Origin: Microbacterium sp. LWH13-1.2
Lineage (GTDB): Bacteria > Actinomycetota > Actinomycetes > Actinomycetales > Microbacteriaceae
Reading direction: 5' to 3'
DNA: 64,000 nt
Assembly: GCF_038397735.1 (NCBI RefSeq)
Contig: NZ_CP151635.1
Coordinates: 3,038,001 to 3,102,000, forward strand
Under the pieces are notes generated by a model. It made no database searches, had not been told where the DNA came from, and saw only the letters and a list, made by a program, of their open reading frames with translations. The translations under genes and the position numbers were made by a program. Shown here in pieces: positions 1-11,143 of the stretch; position 1 is the stretch's first letter, and the number at the start of each line of letters is the position of its first letter.

Positions 1-2
1 TG

Positions 3-317
3 GTCTCCCGCCAGGAGGACATCGGCTCGACGACGACCCCGATCACGATGCTGATCATGGCGCCGTACGTGCTCGTGATCATCTTCAACGACAATCCGCT
101 GGTGCTGACGATCATGTCGTACGTGCCGTTCTCGGCTCCGGTCGGTATGCCGATGCGACTGTTCGTGGGCGAGGCGCAGTGGTGGGAGCCGTTGCTGAGC
201 CTGGTGATCCTGCTCGTGAGCTGCGTCGCCGCGATCGTGGTCGGCGCGAAGATCTACGAGAACTCGCTGCTGCGCATGGGCTCGCGGGTGAAGCTCGGCG
301 AGGCGCTGCGCGGCTGA
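3..317 (+). CDS. ABC-2 type transporter permease, C-terminal part (5' end outside window)
   Basis: The frame is open from the first bases of the window, so only about the last 104 residues are present. They contain two hydrophobic segments: one around the motif MLIMAPYVLVIIF, and one near the end (LVILLVSCVAAIVVGAKIY). The closing pattern IYENSLLRMGSRVKLGEAL is typical of the last transmembrane helix and tail of ABC-2/NatB-like exporter permeases. The protein would act in the cytoplasmic membrane with an ATPase encoded upstream of the window. The substrate cannot be read from this fragment. A strong hairpin follows the stop, so this is the last gene of its operon. Confidence 0.7.
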   Translation, partial: VSRQEDIGSTTTPITMLIMAPYVLVIIFNDNPLVLTIMSYVPFSAPVGMPMRLFVGEAQWWEPLLSLVILLVSCVAAIVVGAKIYENSLLRMGSRVKLGEALRG

Positions 318-347
318 TCACCGCCCCGCCCCGGACGCCCGCTCCGA

Positions 348-393
348 CGACGAAGCCCCACCCTGCAGATGTCTGCGGGGTGGGGCCTCGTCG
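348..393. terminator. Bidirectional hairpin between the ABC permease and putA
   Basis: A 22-bp stem (348-369 against 372-393) with two mismatches and a 2-base loop lies between the two convergent stop codons at 317 and 415. There is no long T run, as is usual in high-GC actinomycetes. The position suits both genes. Confidence 0.75.
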
Positions 394-414
394 TTCAGAT
401 GGTCGCGGACCGGT

Positions 415-3400
415 TCAGATCAGGCCGTCCGACAGGGTGGTGGGGTTGCCGAACCGGTGGTTGGTGATCGACACGGCCTGCTCGTGCAGGAACGGCAGCA
501 TCTCGACGCGACCGGCACCCGTGACGGCGTGCGACCAGACGGCGACGTCGGGGGTGCCGCCCAGGGCTTCGAACAGAGCAGACGCGTCGCCTCCGACGAG
601 GCGCACCCGCTGCCAGCTGTGCTCGGCCTTCGCGGCGGCCTTGGCGAAGCGCTTGACCCACGCCGCATCCTTCTCGTGGGTCACGGTGATGCCCTGGGCG
701 CGCAGCGCCTTCTCGACCCGCGACGGCAGCGCAGGAGCAGACACCGTGAAAGGGCTGCCACTGCGCAGAGCGGCGGCGACCACGCGGATGCCGTCGGCCA
801 GAGCCGCGGTCTCCCCGATGCGCACGTCGGCGGCGACGGGACGATAGCGGAACACGTTGCGCTCGACGCCGAGGCCGGATCTGTCGCTGACGGTGCCGAA
901 CTCGGTGGTCCACGCACGCTCGTCGGCGGCGGCCGCGCGGTGCAGCCACTCGATCTCGACGGCGCCGAGGTCGGAGCCCGCGGCAGCGAGCAGGGCCTCG
1001 ACGGCGGGGATCACGGCAGCGCCGGGGGCCGAGGCGGGGAGCTCTGCAGGGGCCCAGTCGCCGAGGCCGAACAGGTAGTTCGGTCCGCCGGCCTTCGCAC
1101 CTGCGCCCACGGCCGACCGCTTCCAGCCGCCGAACGGCTGGCGCTGCACGATCGCGCCGGTGATGCCGCGGTTGACGTAGAGATTGCCGGCCTCGACGCG
1201 GTCGAGCCAGGTGGCGACCTCGTCGGAGTCGAGCGAGTGGATGCCCGCGGTGAGGCCGTAGTCCACGGCGTTCTGCAGACGGATCGCCTCGTCGAGGTCC
1301 TTCGCGCGCATGATGCCGAGCACCGGTCCGAAGAACTCGGTCAGATGAGTGGTCGATCCGGGTGCGACGCCGATCTTGACGCCGGGCGTCCACTGCTTTC
1401 CTTCGTCGTCGAGCCTCTTCGGCTCGACGAGCCAGCGCTCGCCCTTCTCGAGGGTCGTCAGTGCCGTCAGCAGCTTGCCGTTCGCCGGCTCGATGATCGG
1501 ACCCATCTGGGTGGCCGGGTCGTCGGGCAGGCCGACGCGCATCGAGGTGACGGCGTCGACCAGCTGACGCTCGAACCGCTTCGAGTCGGCGACCGATCCG
1601 ACGAGGATCGCCAGCGACGCCGCCGAGCACTTCTGCCCCGCGTGACCGAAGGCGCTGCGCGCCACGTCGGCGGCCGCGAGGTCGAGGTCGGCCGACGGCG
1701 TGACGATGATCGCGTTCTTGCCGCTGGTCTCGGCGAGCAGCGGCAGGTCGGAGCGGAACGAGCGGAACAGCTGCGCCGTCTCGTACGCACCGGTGAGGAT
1801 GACACGGTCGACCTCGGGGCTTGCGACCAGGCGGGTGCCGAGGTCACGGTTGGCGAGGTCGACGAGGGCGAGCAGGTCGCGGGGAACGCCCGCCGCCCAC
1901 AGCGCCTCGACCATCACGGCGCCGCAGCGCTGCGTGAGCTTCGCGGGCTTGATGACGACGCCCGATCCCGAGGCGAGGCCTGCGAGCACGCCACCCGCGG
2001 GGATCGCGACGGGGAAGTTCCACGGCGGCGTGACCACGGTCACCTTCGACGGCACGAACTCCGCACCGTCGACGGCCTCGAGGTCGAGCGCGCGCTCGGC
2101 GTAGTAGTGCGCGAAGTCGATCGCCTCCGAGACCTCGGGGTCGGCTTCGGCGATGGTCTTTCCCGCCTCGTGCGCCATGATCTCGATCAGCTGACCGCGA
2201 CGGGCGGCGAGCTCGTCGCCTGCGCGGTGCAGCACGGCGGCGCGCTCTGCCGCAGGCAGCGCGGCCCACGTCGCGGCGGCGGCGGATGCGGCGGCGAAGA
2301 TGCCGTCGAGCTCGTCGGTCGTCTCGACCTTGGCGAGCGCGATCGAGTCGAGACCCAGCGTCGAGTCCACCGAGCGCGCCAGGATCTCGCGACCCCAGGC
2401 TCGGTTGGCGGCGATCGCCGGGTCGCTGTCCGCCTGGTTCTCGAAGCCGTCGGTCACGGCGTCGCTCGCGGCAGCCTCAGCCGCGCGATCCTGCACGCGG
2501 TTCGACGACGGCACCGAGCGGTCGGCCTCGAGACCTGCGAGCGACCGTTCGAAGCGCTCGCGCTCGCGGGTCAGCAGAGCGGGGTTCGAGGCCAGCTCGA
2601 ACACGGCCGACATGAAGTTCTCGGGGCTCGCGTTCTCTTCGAGACGACGCACGAGGTAGGCGATCGCGACGTCGAACTCGGCGGGGTTCACCACGGGCGT
2701 GTACAGCAGCAGCTGACCGACGTCCTTGCGGACCGCCTCCGCCTGGCCCGTCGCCATGCCGAGGAGCATCTCGTACTCGACGGCATCCGTCACCCCTCGC
2801 GCCTGAGCGAGCAGCCACGTGTACGCGATGTCGAACAGGTTGTGGCCCGCGACGCCGATGCGCACGGCATCCAGTCGCTCGGGCGTCATCGACCAGTCGA
2901 GCACGCGCTTGTAGTTGGTGTCGGAGTCCTGCTTGGTGCCGTAGGTCGCGAGCGGCCAGCCGTGCACCTTCGAGTCGACCTCTTCCATCGCGAGGTTCGC
3001 GCCCTTGACGACGCGCACCTTGATCGGTGCTCCGCCCTTCGCGCGGCGGGCGGCGGCCCACTCCTGCAGCTGCTGCATCGCGCCGAGCGCGTCGGGCAGG
3101 TAGGCCTGCAGCACGATTCCGGCCTCGAGGTCCTCGAAGCCCGGCTGGTCGAGGATGCTGGTGAACGCCGCGATCGTGAGGTCGAGGTCGCGGAACTCCT
3201 CCATGTCGAGGTTGATGAACTTGGTCTTGCCTGCGGCCTCAGACGTCGCAGCGAGCTCGTACAGCGGCGTGAGCTTGGTCACGACGTCGGCCACGGCCTC
3301 GTCGAACGACCACATCGACAGCTGGCTGACGACGCTCGAGACCTTGATCGAGACGTAGTCGACGTCCTTGCGGGCGAGGAAGTCGTAGGTGCCCTGCAGA

Positions 3401-3891
3401 CGACGACCGGCCTCGCGCTCACCGAGCACGGCCTCGCCGAGGAGGTTGAGGTTCAGGCGGTTGCCGCTCTTGCGCAGCTTCGCGATCGCCGGTCCCAGCT
3501 TCGACGGCGTCGCGTCGAGCACGAGGTGCCCGACCATGGCGCGCAGCACGCGGCGGGAGATCGGCACGACGACGCCCGGCAGCTTGGGGGCCCAGAAGCC
3601 ACCGGTCTTGATCGCGGCGCGGAGATACCCGGGCAGCAGCGAGGGGGTGATCTCCGACAGCTCGGCGAGCGCCCGGCCCGCGACGCTGAGGTCTTCGGGA
3701 CGCATCACACCATCGACGAAGCCGACCGTGAACGCGAGGCCGTTCGGGTCCTTCAGGACTTCGGAGAGGCGCTGGGCGGCGGGCTCGACGGGGTGGGTCT
3801 CGCTCTCGGTGAGCCAGCGCTGCACGAGGGCTGCGACCTCTTCGGTGCGCGGCGTCGTGTCGGGAGTGGTGGTGTCGGCGACGACAGTCAT
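415..3891 (-). CDS. putA: Bifunctional proline dehydrogenase / L-glutamate-gamma-semialdehyde dehydrogenase (PutA)
   Basis: It oxidises proline to P5C with FAD, and then glutamate semialdehyde to glutamate with NAD. The 1158-residue protein has a proline dehydrogenase (TIM-barrel) region at about 110-460, including VRVVKGANLAMEE and a flavin-site stretch around AVEYEMLLGMA. An aldehyde dehydrogenase region at about 560-1100 carries LLAETSGKNAI and the catalytic cysteine (Cys755) in FGHAGQKCSAA. There is no N-terminal DNA-binding domain, so this PutA is not its own repressor. The start at MTVVADT was chosen because GGAAGG stands about 9 bases before it. The frame stays open further upstream, but that part is implausible. 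A LysR gene is divergent and probably regulates it. Confidence 0.95.
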   Translation of the reverse strand: MTVVADTTTPDTTPRTEEVAALVQRWLTESETHPVEPAAQRLSEVLKDPNGLAFTVGFVDGVMRPEDLSVAGRALAELSEITPSLLPGYLRAAIKTGGFWAPKLPGVVVPISRRVLRAMVGHLVLDATPSKLGPAIAKLRKSGNRLNLNLLGEAVLGEREAGRRLQGTYDFLARKDVDYVSIKVSSVVSQLSMWSFDEAVADVVTKLTPLYELAATSEAAGKTKFINLDMEEFRDLDLTIAAFTSILDQPGFEDLEAGIVLQAYLPDALGAMQQLQEWAAARRAKGGAPIKVRVVKGANLAMEEVDSKVHGWPLATYGTKQDSDTNYKRVLDWSMTPERLDAVRIGVAGHNLFDIAYTWLLAQARGVTDAVEYEMLLGMATGQAEAVRKDVGQLLLYTPVVNPAEFDVAIAYLVRRLEENASPENFMSAVFELASNPALLTRERERFERSLAGLEADRSVPSSNRVQDRAAEAAASDAVTDGFENQADSDPAIAANRAWGREILARSVDSTLGLDSIALAKVETTDELDGIFAAASAAAATWAALPAAERAAVLHRAGDELAARRGQLIEIMAHEAGKTIAEADPEVSEAIDFAHYYAERALDLEAVDGAEFVPSKVTVVTPPWNFPVAIPAGGVLAGLASGSGVVIKPAKLTQRCGAVMVEALWAAGVPRDLLALVDLANRDLGTRLVASPEVDRVILTGAYETAQLFRSFRSDLPLLAETSGKNAIIVTPSADLDLAAADVARSAFGHAGQKCSAASLAILVGSVADSKRFERQLVDAVTSMRVGLPDDPATQMGPIIEPANGKLLTALTTLEKGERWLVEPKRLDDEGKQWTPGVKIGVAPGSTTHLTEFFGPVLGIMRAKDLDEAIRLQNAVDYGLTAGIHSLDSDEVATWLDRVEAGNLYVNRGITGAIVQRQPFGGWKRSAVGAGAKAGGPNYLFGLGDWAPAELPASAPGAAVIPAVEALLAAAGSDLGAVEIEWLHRAAAADERAWTTEFGTVSDRSGLGVERNVFRYRPVAADVRIGETAALADGIRVVAAALRSGSPFTVSAPALPSRVEKALRAQGITVTHEKDAAWVKRFAKAAAKAEHSWQRVRLVGGDASALFEALGGTPDVAVWSHAVTGAGRVEMLPFLHEQAVSITNHRFGNPTTLSDGLI

Positions 3892-4039
3892 CAGGGTGAA
3901 CCTTCCGGGGGATCGCACACCCGGGATCGTGTGCGGCTCGATCATTCTCAGACGCGCGAGTAGGCTACGTCTATCAACCGATTCGAGTGATTTCTGTTCA
4001 GTGTGGATGAACGATTTCACCGCTGCGAAAGAAGTGCGG

Positions 4040-4963
4040 ATGCTCGAGGTCAATCGACTGCGGATGCTGGTCGAACTGTCCCGTCGAGGCACCCTCTCGG
4101 CGGTCGCCGACGCGCTCTCGTACAGCAAGGCGTCGGTCTCGCAGCAGCTCAGCGCGCTCGAACGGGATGTCGGCGTCCCTCTGCTTCGTCGTGTCGGCCG
4201 CGGCGTGCAGTTCACGCCTCAGGGAAACGTGCTCGTGGCAGAGGCCATCGGCATCCTCGATCAGCTCGAGCACGCCGAGGTCGCCGTCGCCGAGTCGTTG
4301 ACCGAGGTCACCGGCACCGTGCACATCGCCGTCTTCCAGTCGACGGCTCACTCGCTGCTGCCCGGCGCTCTCAACACCCTGCGGGAGCAGCATCCGGCCC
4401 TGCGCGTCGAGGTCACCGAGAGCGACCCCGAGACCGGGCTCGTCGGAGTCTCGAGCCGTGACTTCGATCTGATCCTCGCCGAGCAGTACCCCGGTCGCAC
4501 TCGCCCCATCCATGCCGACCTCGACAGGGTGGTGCTCGTGCACGACTCGATCGCACTCGCGCGCAAGCCCGGGGCGGAACAGGCGACGGATGCGACCGCC
4601 GCCGACGCCACGGCCGCGCTGTGGTCGACGAGAGACGACCCATGGGTGCTCGAACCCGCAGGCACCGCGTCGCGGGCATGGGCCGAGCAGCTCTGCCGCA
4701 CGGCCGGCTTCGAACCCGATGTACGCTTCGAGGTCGCCGATCTCACCGCTCATGTGCGCCTGATCCGCGCGGGGCTCGCGGTCGGCCTGCTGCCCGAGCT
4801 CGTGTGGGCAGGCGAGCCGCCGACCGTCGCACTCACCGCGCTCCCCGATGAGCCGCGTCGGGAGATCTTCTCCTCCGCCCGCCGAGTGTCAGCTGCCGCC
4901 CCGTCGATCCGTGCGGTGCGGCGAGCGCTCGCCTCCGCCGCCTCCCGCAACCTGCTCGACTGA
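4040..4963 (+). CDS. LysR-family transcriptional regulator, probably of putA
   Basis: This 307-residue protein has the LysR layout. The N-terminal winged helix (about 1-60) opens with MLEVNRLRMLVELSRRGTLS, and the recognition-helix region is KASVSQQLSALERDVG. A periplasmic-binding-like effector domain follows (about 85-295). An in-frame ATG at 4007 would add eleven residues, but 4040 gives the usual family start and has AAGAAG upstream. A TAGGCT -10-like hexamer stands at 3961-3966. The gene is divergent from putA across about 150 bp, the classic arrangement for a LysR activator of its neighbour. Control of proline use is therefore inferred, not shown. Confidence 0.85.
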   Translation: MLEVNRLRMLVELSRRGTLSAVADALSYSKASVSQQLSALERDVGVPLLRRVGRGVQFTPQGNVLVAEAIGILDQLEHAEVAVAESLTEVTGTVHIAVFQSTAHSLLPGALNTLREQHPALRVEVTESDPETGLVGVSSRDFDLILAEQYPGRTRPIHADLDRVVLVHDSIALARKPGAEQATDATAADATAALWSTRDDPWVLEPAGTASRAWAEQLCRTAGFEPDVRFEVADLTAHVRLIRAGLAVGLLPELVWAGEPPTVALTALPDEPRREIFSSARRVSAAAPSIRAVRRALASAASRNLLD

Positions 4964-5001
4964 GCCTGCTCCTGCCTCATCCACAGTCCGACGACGTCAT
5001 A

Positions 5002-5033
5002 TCCCGTCATCGGGAATATGCATTCACATGCAT
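5002..5033. promoter_or_regulatory. Inverted repeats upstream of the nitroreductase gene
   Basis: Two symmetric elements lie side by side: TCCCG-TCAT-CGGGA (5002-5015), and two copies of ATGCAT separated by four bases (5018-5033). ATGCAT is itself palindromic. They lie 60-90 bases before the GTG start, a plausible operator position. No cognate regulator can be named. Confidence 0.35.
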
Positions 5034-5094
5034 CTGTTGAGATCCTCGTACCCGGACGAAGGAGTCCGATCGATTCCTTCTGAAAGGCACTTCT

Positions 5095-5682
5095 GTGAGC
5101 ACTCCCGTGATCGACCGCACCGCCCCCACCGAGCACCCCGTCCTCGACGTCCTCGCCGGGCGCTGGAGCCCGCGCGCGTACGACGCCGAGAACTCGATCG
5201 ACGACGCCAAGCTGAACGCCGCCCTCGAGGCCGCTCGCTGGTCGCCCTCCGCCTACAACCTGCAGCCGTGGCGCTTCATCGTCGCTCGGCGCGGCACCGC
5301 TCTGTTCGACCAGGTCGTCGACTCCCTGGTCGAGTTCAACCAGCTCTGGGCCTCGAAGGCCTCGGCTCTGATCGTCGCGATCGCCGAGACCGAGTCCGAA
5401 GACGGCAAGGCCATCAGCCACGCCGTCTACGACCTCGGCCAGGCCGTGGCGCACTTCTCGGTGCAGGCCCACCACGAGGGTCTCCTCGTGCACCAGATGA
5501 GCGGTTTCGACCCCGAGGCCGTCCGCGAGTTCGCCGACCTGTCGCCGCGGTTCTCCGCCATCACCGTGATCGCGGTCGGCGAGCTCGGCGACGCTTCGGG
5601 CCTTCCGGAGGGTCTCCAGCAGGGCGAGACGGCGCCGCGCGTGCGTCGCCCGATCGCCGAGACGGTCATCCTCAGCGCCTGA
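5095..5682 (+). CDS. Nitroreductase-family FMN oxidoreductase
   Basis: The 195-residue protein matches the nitroreductase fold. It opens with a family signature (PVLDVLAGRWSPRAYD) and the FMN/substrate-binding stretch ARWSPSAYNLQPWRFIV at about 43-59. A later GELGDASGLPEGLQQGE segment is typical of the short, putative malonic-semialdehyde/nitro-reductase group. These are cytoplasmic, dimeric, NAD(P)H-dependent enzymes with broad substrates, so the physiological one is unknown. The start is GTG, with GAAAGG about 9 bases upstream. The gene is monocistronic: a strong hairpin follows, and clpB converges from the other side. Confidence 0.85.
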   Translation: MSTPVIDRTAPTEHPVLDVLAGRWSPRAYDAENSIDDAKLNAALEAARWSPSAYNLQPWRFIVARRGTALFDQVVDSLVEFNQLWASKASALIVAIAETESEDGKAISHAVYDLGQAVAHFSVQAHHEGLLVHQMSGFDPEAVREFADLSPRFSAITVIAVGELGDASGLPEGLQQGETAPRVRRPIAETVILSA

Positions 5683-5723
5683 CACAGCGCCAGACACAGC
5701 AGTCGCCCCCGTCAGGGGGCACA

Positions 5724-5759
5724 CAAGAGGGGCGGATGCCGCAGCATCCGCCCCTCTTG
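5724..5759. terminator. Bidirectional terminator between the nitroreductase gene and clpB
   Basis: A perfect 16-bp inverted repeat (5724-5739 and 5744-5759) with a 4-base loop lies between two convergent genes. The outer CAAGAGG/CCTCTTG pairs give a short U tract for nitroreductase transcripts. Confidence 0.9.
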
Positions 5760-5771
5760 ACGTACCCGGTT

Positions 5772-7994
<2,223 letters not shown>

Positions 7995-8050
7995 GGGTTC
8001 CTCCTGGGGAGACTCCTTCTGATCACTGTCTTGTTGTCATGGTCCGCAAA

Positions 8051-8075
8051 GTTGAGTGGACTTGACTCAAGTTTA
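8051..8075 (-). promoter_or_regulatory. clpB promoter -10 with HAIR (HspR) operator
   Basis: On the minus strand CTTGAGT-N7-ACTCAAC (8071 down to 8051) matches the HAIR consensus CTTGAGT-N7-ACTCAAG with one mismatch. The -10 candidate TAAACT (8075-8070) overlaps its first bases. The dnaK promoter has the same -10/HAIR geometry, so HspR should block initiation at both. Confidence 0.85.
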
Positions 8076-9287
8076 GCGCATACTGCGCACGGCATCCAGG
8101 ATCGCTCGTGCGACCGCGTGCTTAGAGCCTGACGCGGATGACACGACGGCGCCACCCCCTCCTAGGATCTCGACGGCGTTGTCCCTCTTCTCGAAACCGT
8201 GATCGGCATTCGCGAGGTTGACGGCGAGCAGATCGACGCCCTTGCGCTCGCGCTTGCGGCGAGCACGTTCCCGGCGCTCGACCGGATCCTCCGAGGTCTC
8301 GGCGGCGAAGGCGACGATCGTCTGGCCCTGCGGCGATCGGCCCTCGGCGCGCGATGCGGCGAGGGCGGCGACCACGTCTTCGTTCTCGACCAGATCGAGG
8401 CGCGTCAGCACGCCCTGCTCCTTGGTGAGCTTGTGCTCCGACACCGTCGCGGGGCGATAGTCGGCGACGGCTGCGGCCATGATCACGATGTCGGCCGCCT
8501 GCGCCGCCTCCTTCATCGCGTCGGCGAGCTCCGCTGCGGTCCCGACCGGGACGACCCTGATGGACGGATGCCGCGCATCGGCGAGCACATCGGCCGAGAT
8601 GCCTGCAGCGACCACCGTCACGTCGGCGCCGCGCGCCGCGGCATCCGCGGCGAGCGCGATGCCCTGCCGACCACTCGACCGATTGCCGAGGAAGCGCACC
8701 GGATCGATCGGCTCACGCGTGCCGCCCGCCGAGACGACCACCCGAAGCCCTTCGAGGTCGCGCGGCGCGAGCAGCGCGAGGGCCGCCTCGAGGATCTGCT
8801 CGGGCTCCGCCATGCGGCCGGGTCCGCTGTCGCCGCCGGCGAGCTCGCCGTCGGCCGGGCCGACGAGGTGCACTCCGCGCGACGTCAGCGTCGCGATGTT
8901 CGCCTGCGTGGCGGCGTTGCGCCACATCTCGGCGTGCATCGCCGGCGCGAGCAGCACCGGCGCTTCGGTGGCGAGCAGCGTGGTGCCGAGCAGGTCGTCG
9001 GCGATGCCCGCGGTGATCTTCGCGATCGAGTTGGCCGTCGCAGGGGCGACGATCACCAGATCGGCCCCCTGACCGAGCGCCACGTGTCGGACGCGCGCGA
9101 CGTCGTCGTGCACGCTCGTCGTGACCGGGTGCCGGCTCAGCGCCTCCCATGTCGGCGTGCCCACGAAGCGCAGTGCGTCCTCCGTCGGCACCACGGTCAC
9201 ATCGTGACCCGCCTTGGTCAGCAGCCGCACCAGGTGCACTGTCTTGTATGCGGCGATGCCACCCGTAACTCCGACGACGATGTTCAC
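8073..9287 (-). CDS. coaBC: Bifunctional phosphopantothenoylcysteine decarboxylase / phosphopantothenate-cysteine ligase
   Basis: It makes 4'-phosphopantetheine from phosphopantothenate and cysteine in coenzyme A synthesis. The 404-residue protein has the CoaC flavoprotein half first (about 1-180: MNIVVGVTGGIAAYK at the FMN site and LLAPAMHAEMW, the actinobacterial form of the substrate-clamp motif). The CoaB ligase half follows (about 190-404), with VVSAGGTREPIDPVRFLGN and NRSSGRQG. Length is normal. The GTG start at 9287 was chosen because family members begin at NIVVGVTGG. An ATG eight codons upstream is possible. Its 3' end reaches the clpB promoter, so the clpB -10 lies at the end of coaBC. 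Confidence 0.93.
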   Translation of the reverse strand: MNIVVGVTGGIAAYKTVHLVRLLTKAGHDVTVVPTEDALRFVGTPTWEALSRHPVTTSVHDDVARVRHVALGQGADLVIVAPATANSIAKITAGIADDLLGTTLLATEAPVLLAPAMHAEMWRNAATQANIATLTSRGVHLVGPADGELAGGDSGPGRMAEPEQILEAALALLAPRDLEGLRVVVSAGGTREPIDPVRFLGNRSSGRQGIALAADAAARGADVTVVAAGISADVLADARHPSIRVVPVGTAAELADAMKEAAQAADIVIMAAAVADYRPATVSEHKLTKEQGVLTRLDLVENEDVVAALAASRAEGRSPQGQTIVAFAAETSEDPVERRERARRKRERKGVDLLAVNLANADHGFEKRDNAVEILGGGGAVVSSASGSKHAVARAILDAVRSMR

Positions 9288-9344
9288 GGTTCGATTCTGC
9301 CCCAGCATCCGAGGCCGCGGGCCCGAGACTGCTCGACCCGCTTC

Positions 9345-9350
9345 TAGACT
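9345..9350 (+). promoter_or_regulatory. -10 box of a leaderless promoter (NRDE gene)
   Basis: TAGACT stands 7 bases before the GTG at 9358, so transcription should begin at or next to the start codon. No ribosome binding site is visible. Confidence 0.55.
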
Positions 9351-9357
9351 GAAACGC

Positions 9358-10203
9358 GTGTGCACCGTGGTGATCGATGTGGCCGGCCCCGAGACCGCGC
9401 GGCTGCTCGCGGTGCGAGATGAAGACCCTCAGCGCGAGTGGGACGCCCTCGGCGAATGGTGGCCCGACGCCTACCCCGGAGTCTCGGGCATCCGCGACCG
9501 GCGGGCGGGCGGCGCCTGGCTCGCGGTGAACCCCGCCGAGCGACGACTCGCGGTGCTCCTCAACCGCGCCGACGTCGTCGACCTCGCCGCCGACGTCGCG
9601 GTGTCGCGCGGTTCGCTCGCCTTGGAGTCGGTCATGGGCCGCTCGCCGGCCGCTCCGCCGCCCATGCACGGCTTCAACCTGCTCGAGGTGCGGCCGGAGG
9701 GAACGCGCGTGCTCAGCTGGGACGGCGCCGAACTGCGAGAGACATCGCTCGCCGACGGCATCCACATGATCGCGCACGATGACCTCGACGATCTCGACAC
9801 TCCGCGCATCGCCGCCTGGCTGCCTGAGTTCCGCGCTCTGGGCGCGACCGCCGACAGCCCCGACTGGTCAGGCGCGTGGACCTCGCTGCTCGCCTCGTCC
9901 GCTCGGCTCGACCCAGAGGATGATCGGGCGATCATCCGCGACAACCGTCCGCATGGCTATCCGACGCAGTCGCTGCTGTACTGCACCGCGTCGGTCACCC
10001 CCGAGGGCGTCGACGTGGACTATCGCGCCCTCCCGAGCCCAGGACACTGGGACACTGGGACCACTGAGCGCAGCGCTCGTCACAGCGCCGTTCACGGGGC
10101 TCGTCAAGCGCTCGTTGCGCGCTCGTCGCCGCGCGGCAGGCGATCGAGCGATCAGGCCGCAGACGACTCCGACTCCTCCGCGCACGAGAAGCGCGCGCGG
10201 TAG
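9358..10203 (+). CDS. NRDE (TANGO2)-family protein with a probably altered C-terminus
   Basis: The protein begins MCTVVIDV, the conserved start of the NRDE/TANGO2 family, a cytoplasmic Ntn-hydrolase-like group of uncertain function. The segment LLAVRDEDPQREW corresponds to the family NRDE motif, with Val in place of Asn. The start codon is GTG. The last 48 or so residues after SPGHWD look non-native: they are rich in Arg and Ser and overlap the oppositely transcribed GlxA-type gene by 52 bases. An 8-base unit (GACACTGG) is duplicated at about 10034-10049. With one copy removed, the frame would end two codons after GHW. The C-terminal extension may therefore come from a frameshift. Confidence 0.75.
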   Translation: MCTVVIDVAGPETARLLAVRDEDPQREWDALGEWWPDAYPGVSGIRDRRAGGAWLAVNPAERRLAVLLNRADVVDLAADVAVSRGSLALESVMGRSPAAPPPMHGFNLLEVRPEGTRVLSWDGAELRETSLADGIHMIAHDDLDDLDTPRIAAWLPEFRALGATADSPDWSGAWTSLLASSARLDPEDDRAIIRDNRPHGYPTQSLLYCTASVTPEGVDVDYRALPSPGHWDTGTTERSARHSAVHGARQALVARSSPRGRRSSDQAADDSDSSAHEKRAR

Positions 10204-11129
10204 GCCGTCGGGGTGGTTCCGAGCACCCGCGAGAAGTTCTGCCGCAGCACCGCGGCCGACCCGAAGCCGCATTCGTCAGCGATCTGCTCGAGCGACAGAT
10301 CGCTGCGCTCGAGCATCCGCTGGGCGTGCAGCACGCGCTGTCGCGCGAGCCAGGCCGCAGGAGTCGCACCGTACTCGGCCTTGAACCGGCGGGCGAAGGT
10401 GCGGGGAGACATGAGAGCGCGGGCCGCGAGCTGATCGACGCCCAGGTCGTCACGCAGATGCTCGACCGCCCAATCGGCGACGGCAGCGAGCGAGTCGTTC
10501 TGGGCGACCGGGATCGGGCGGTCGATGAACTGCGCCTGACCGCCGTCGCGCTGCGGCGGAACGACCATGCGGCGGGCGATGCGATTGGTGAGCTCGGCGC
10601 CGAGCTCGATGCGCAGCAGATGCAGGCACGCGTCGATGCCGGCCGCGGTGCCTGCGCTCGTGATGATCCGGTCGTCCTGCACGAAGAGCACGTCGGGATC
10701 GATGTCGATCTGGGGATACATCTCGGCCATGACCTCGGAGTACATCCAGTGCGTGGTCGCCCGCCGCCCGTCGAGCACACCGGCGGCACCGAGGATGAAC
10801 GATCCGCTGCAGATGGTCAGCACCCAGGCCCCCCGCGCCACCGCGTCTCGCGCGACCTCGAGAAGCAGTGGATCGATCTGCGTCCAGTACTCGCGGGGCA
10901 GGGGGCAGAAGATGACGAGGTCGGCCTCGTACGCGAAGGACAGGTCGTGCTCGACGTTGATCGAGAAGCCCAGCTTCGACGTCACGACGCCGGGATGCGG
11001 CGCGATGACCCGGAAGTCGAAGTTCGGCACGCCGTCGTTCGACCGGTCGAGGCCGAAAGCCTCGCAGGCGAGACCGAACTCGAACGGCGCGAATCCGTCT
11101 TGGACGATGCAGGCGACGGTCTTCATCAT
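10152..11129 (-). CDS. GlxA-family regulator: DJ-1/PfpI-like domain plus AraC helix-turn-helix
   Basis: The 325-residue protein has a DJ-1/PfpI-like sensor domain (about 1-175), with the nucleophile-elbow segment LTICSGSFILGAAGVLDG. An AraC-type double helix-turn-helix follows at about 215-315 (LAARALMSPRTFARRFKAEYG, LEQIADECGFGSAAVLRQNF). Members of this group regulate amine, betaine or nitrile metabolism, but no effector can be assigned here. GGGAGAG lies before MMK. It is divergent from a small membrane protein gene. The shared 87-bp space holds several TGGCAG half-sites that may be its own operators. Confidence 0.88.
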   Translation of the reverse strand: MMKTVACIVQDGFAPFEFGLACEAFGLDRSNDGVPNFDFRVIAPHPGVVTSKLGFSINVEHDLSFAYEADLVIFCPLPREYWTQIDPLLLEVARDAVARGAWVLTICSGSFILGAAGVLDGRRATTHWMYSEVMAEMYPQIDIDPDVLFVQDDRIITSAGTAAGIDACLHLLRIELGAELTNRIARRMVVPPQRDGGQAQFIDRPIPVAQNDSLAAVADWAVEHLRDDLGVDQLAARALMSPRTFARRFKAEYGATPAAWLARQRVLHAQRMLERSDLSLEQIADECGFGSAAVLRQNFSRVLGTTPTAYRARFSCAEESESSAA

Positions 11130-11143
11130 GGCTCTCTCCCGGT

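Noticed and set aside
457..3963. A very long open frame (over 1100 codons) on the plus strand across putA
   Set aside because: It is the antisense of a clear PutA gene in high-GC DNA. Its composition (Arg/Gly/Asp/Val-rich, no motifs) is typical of a shadow frame.
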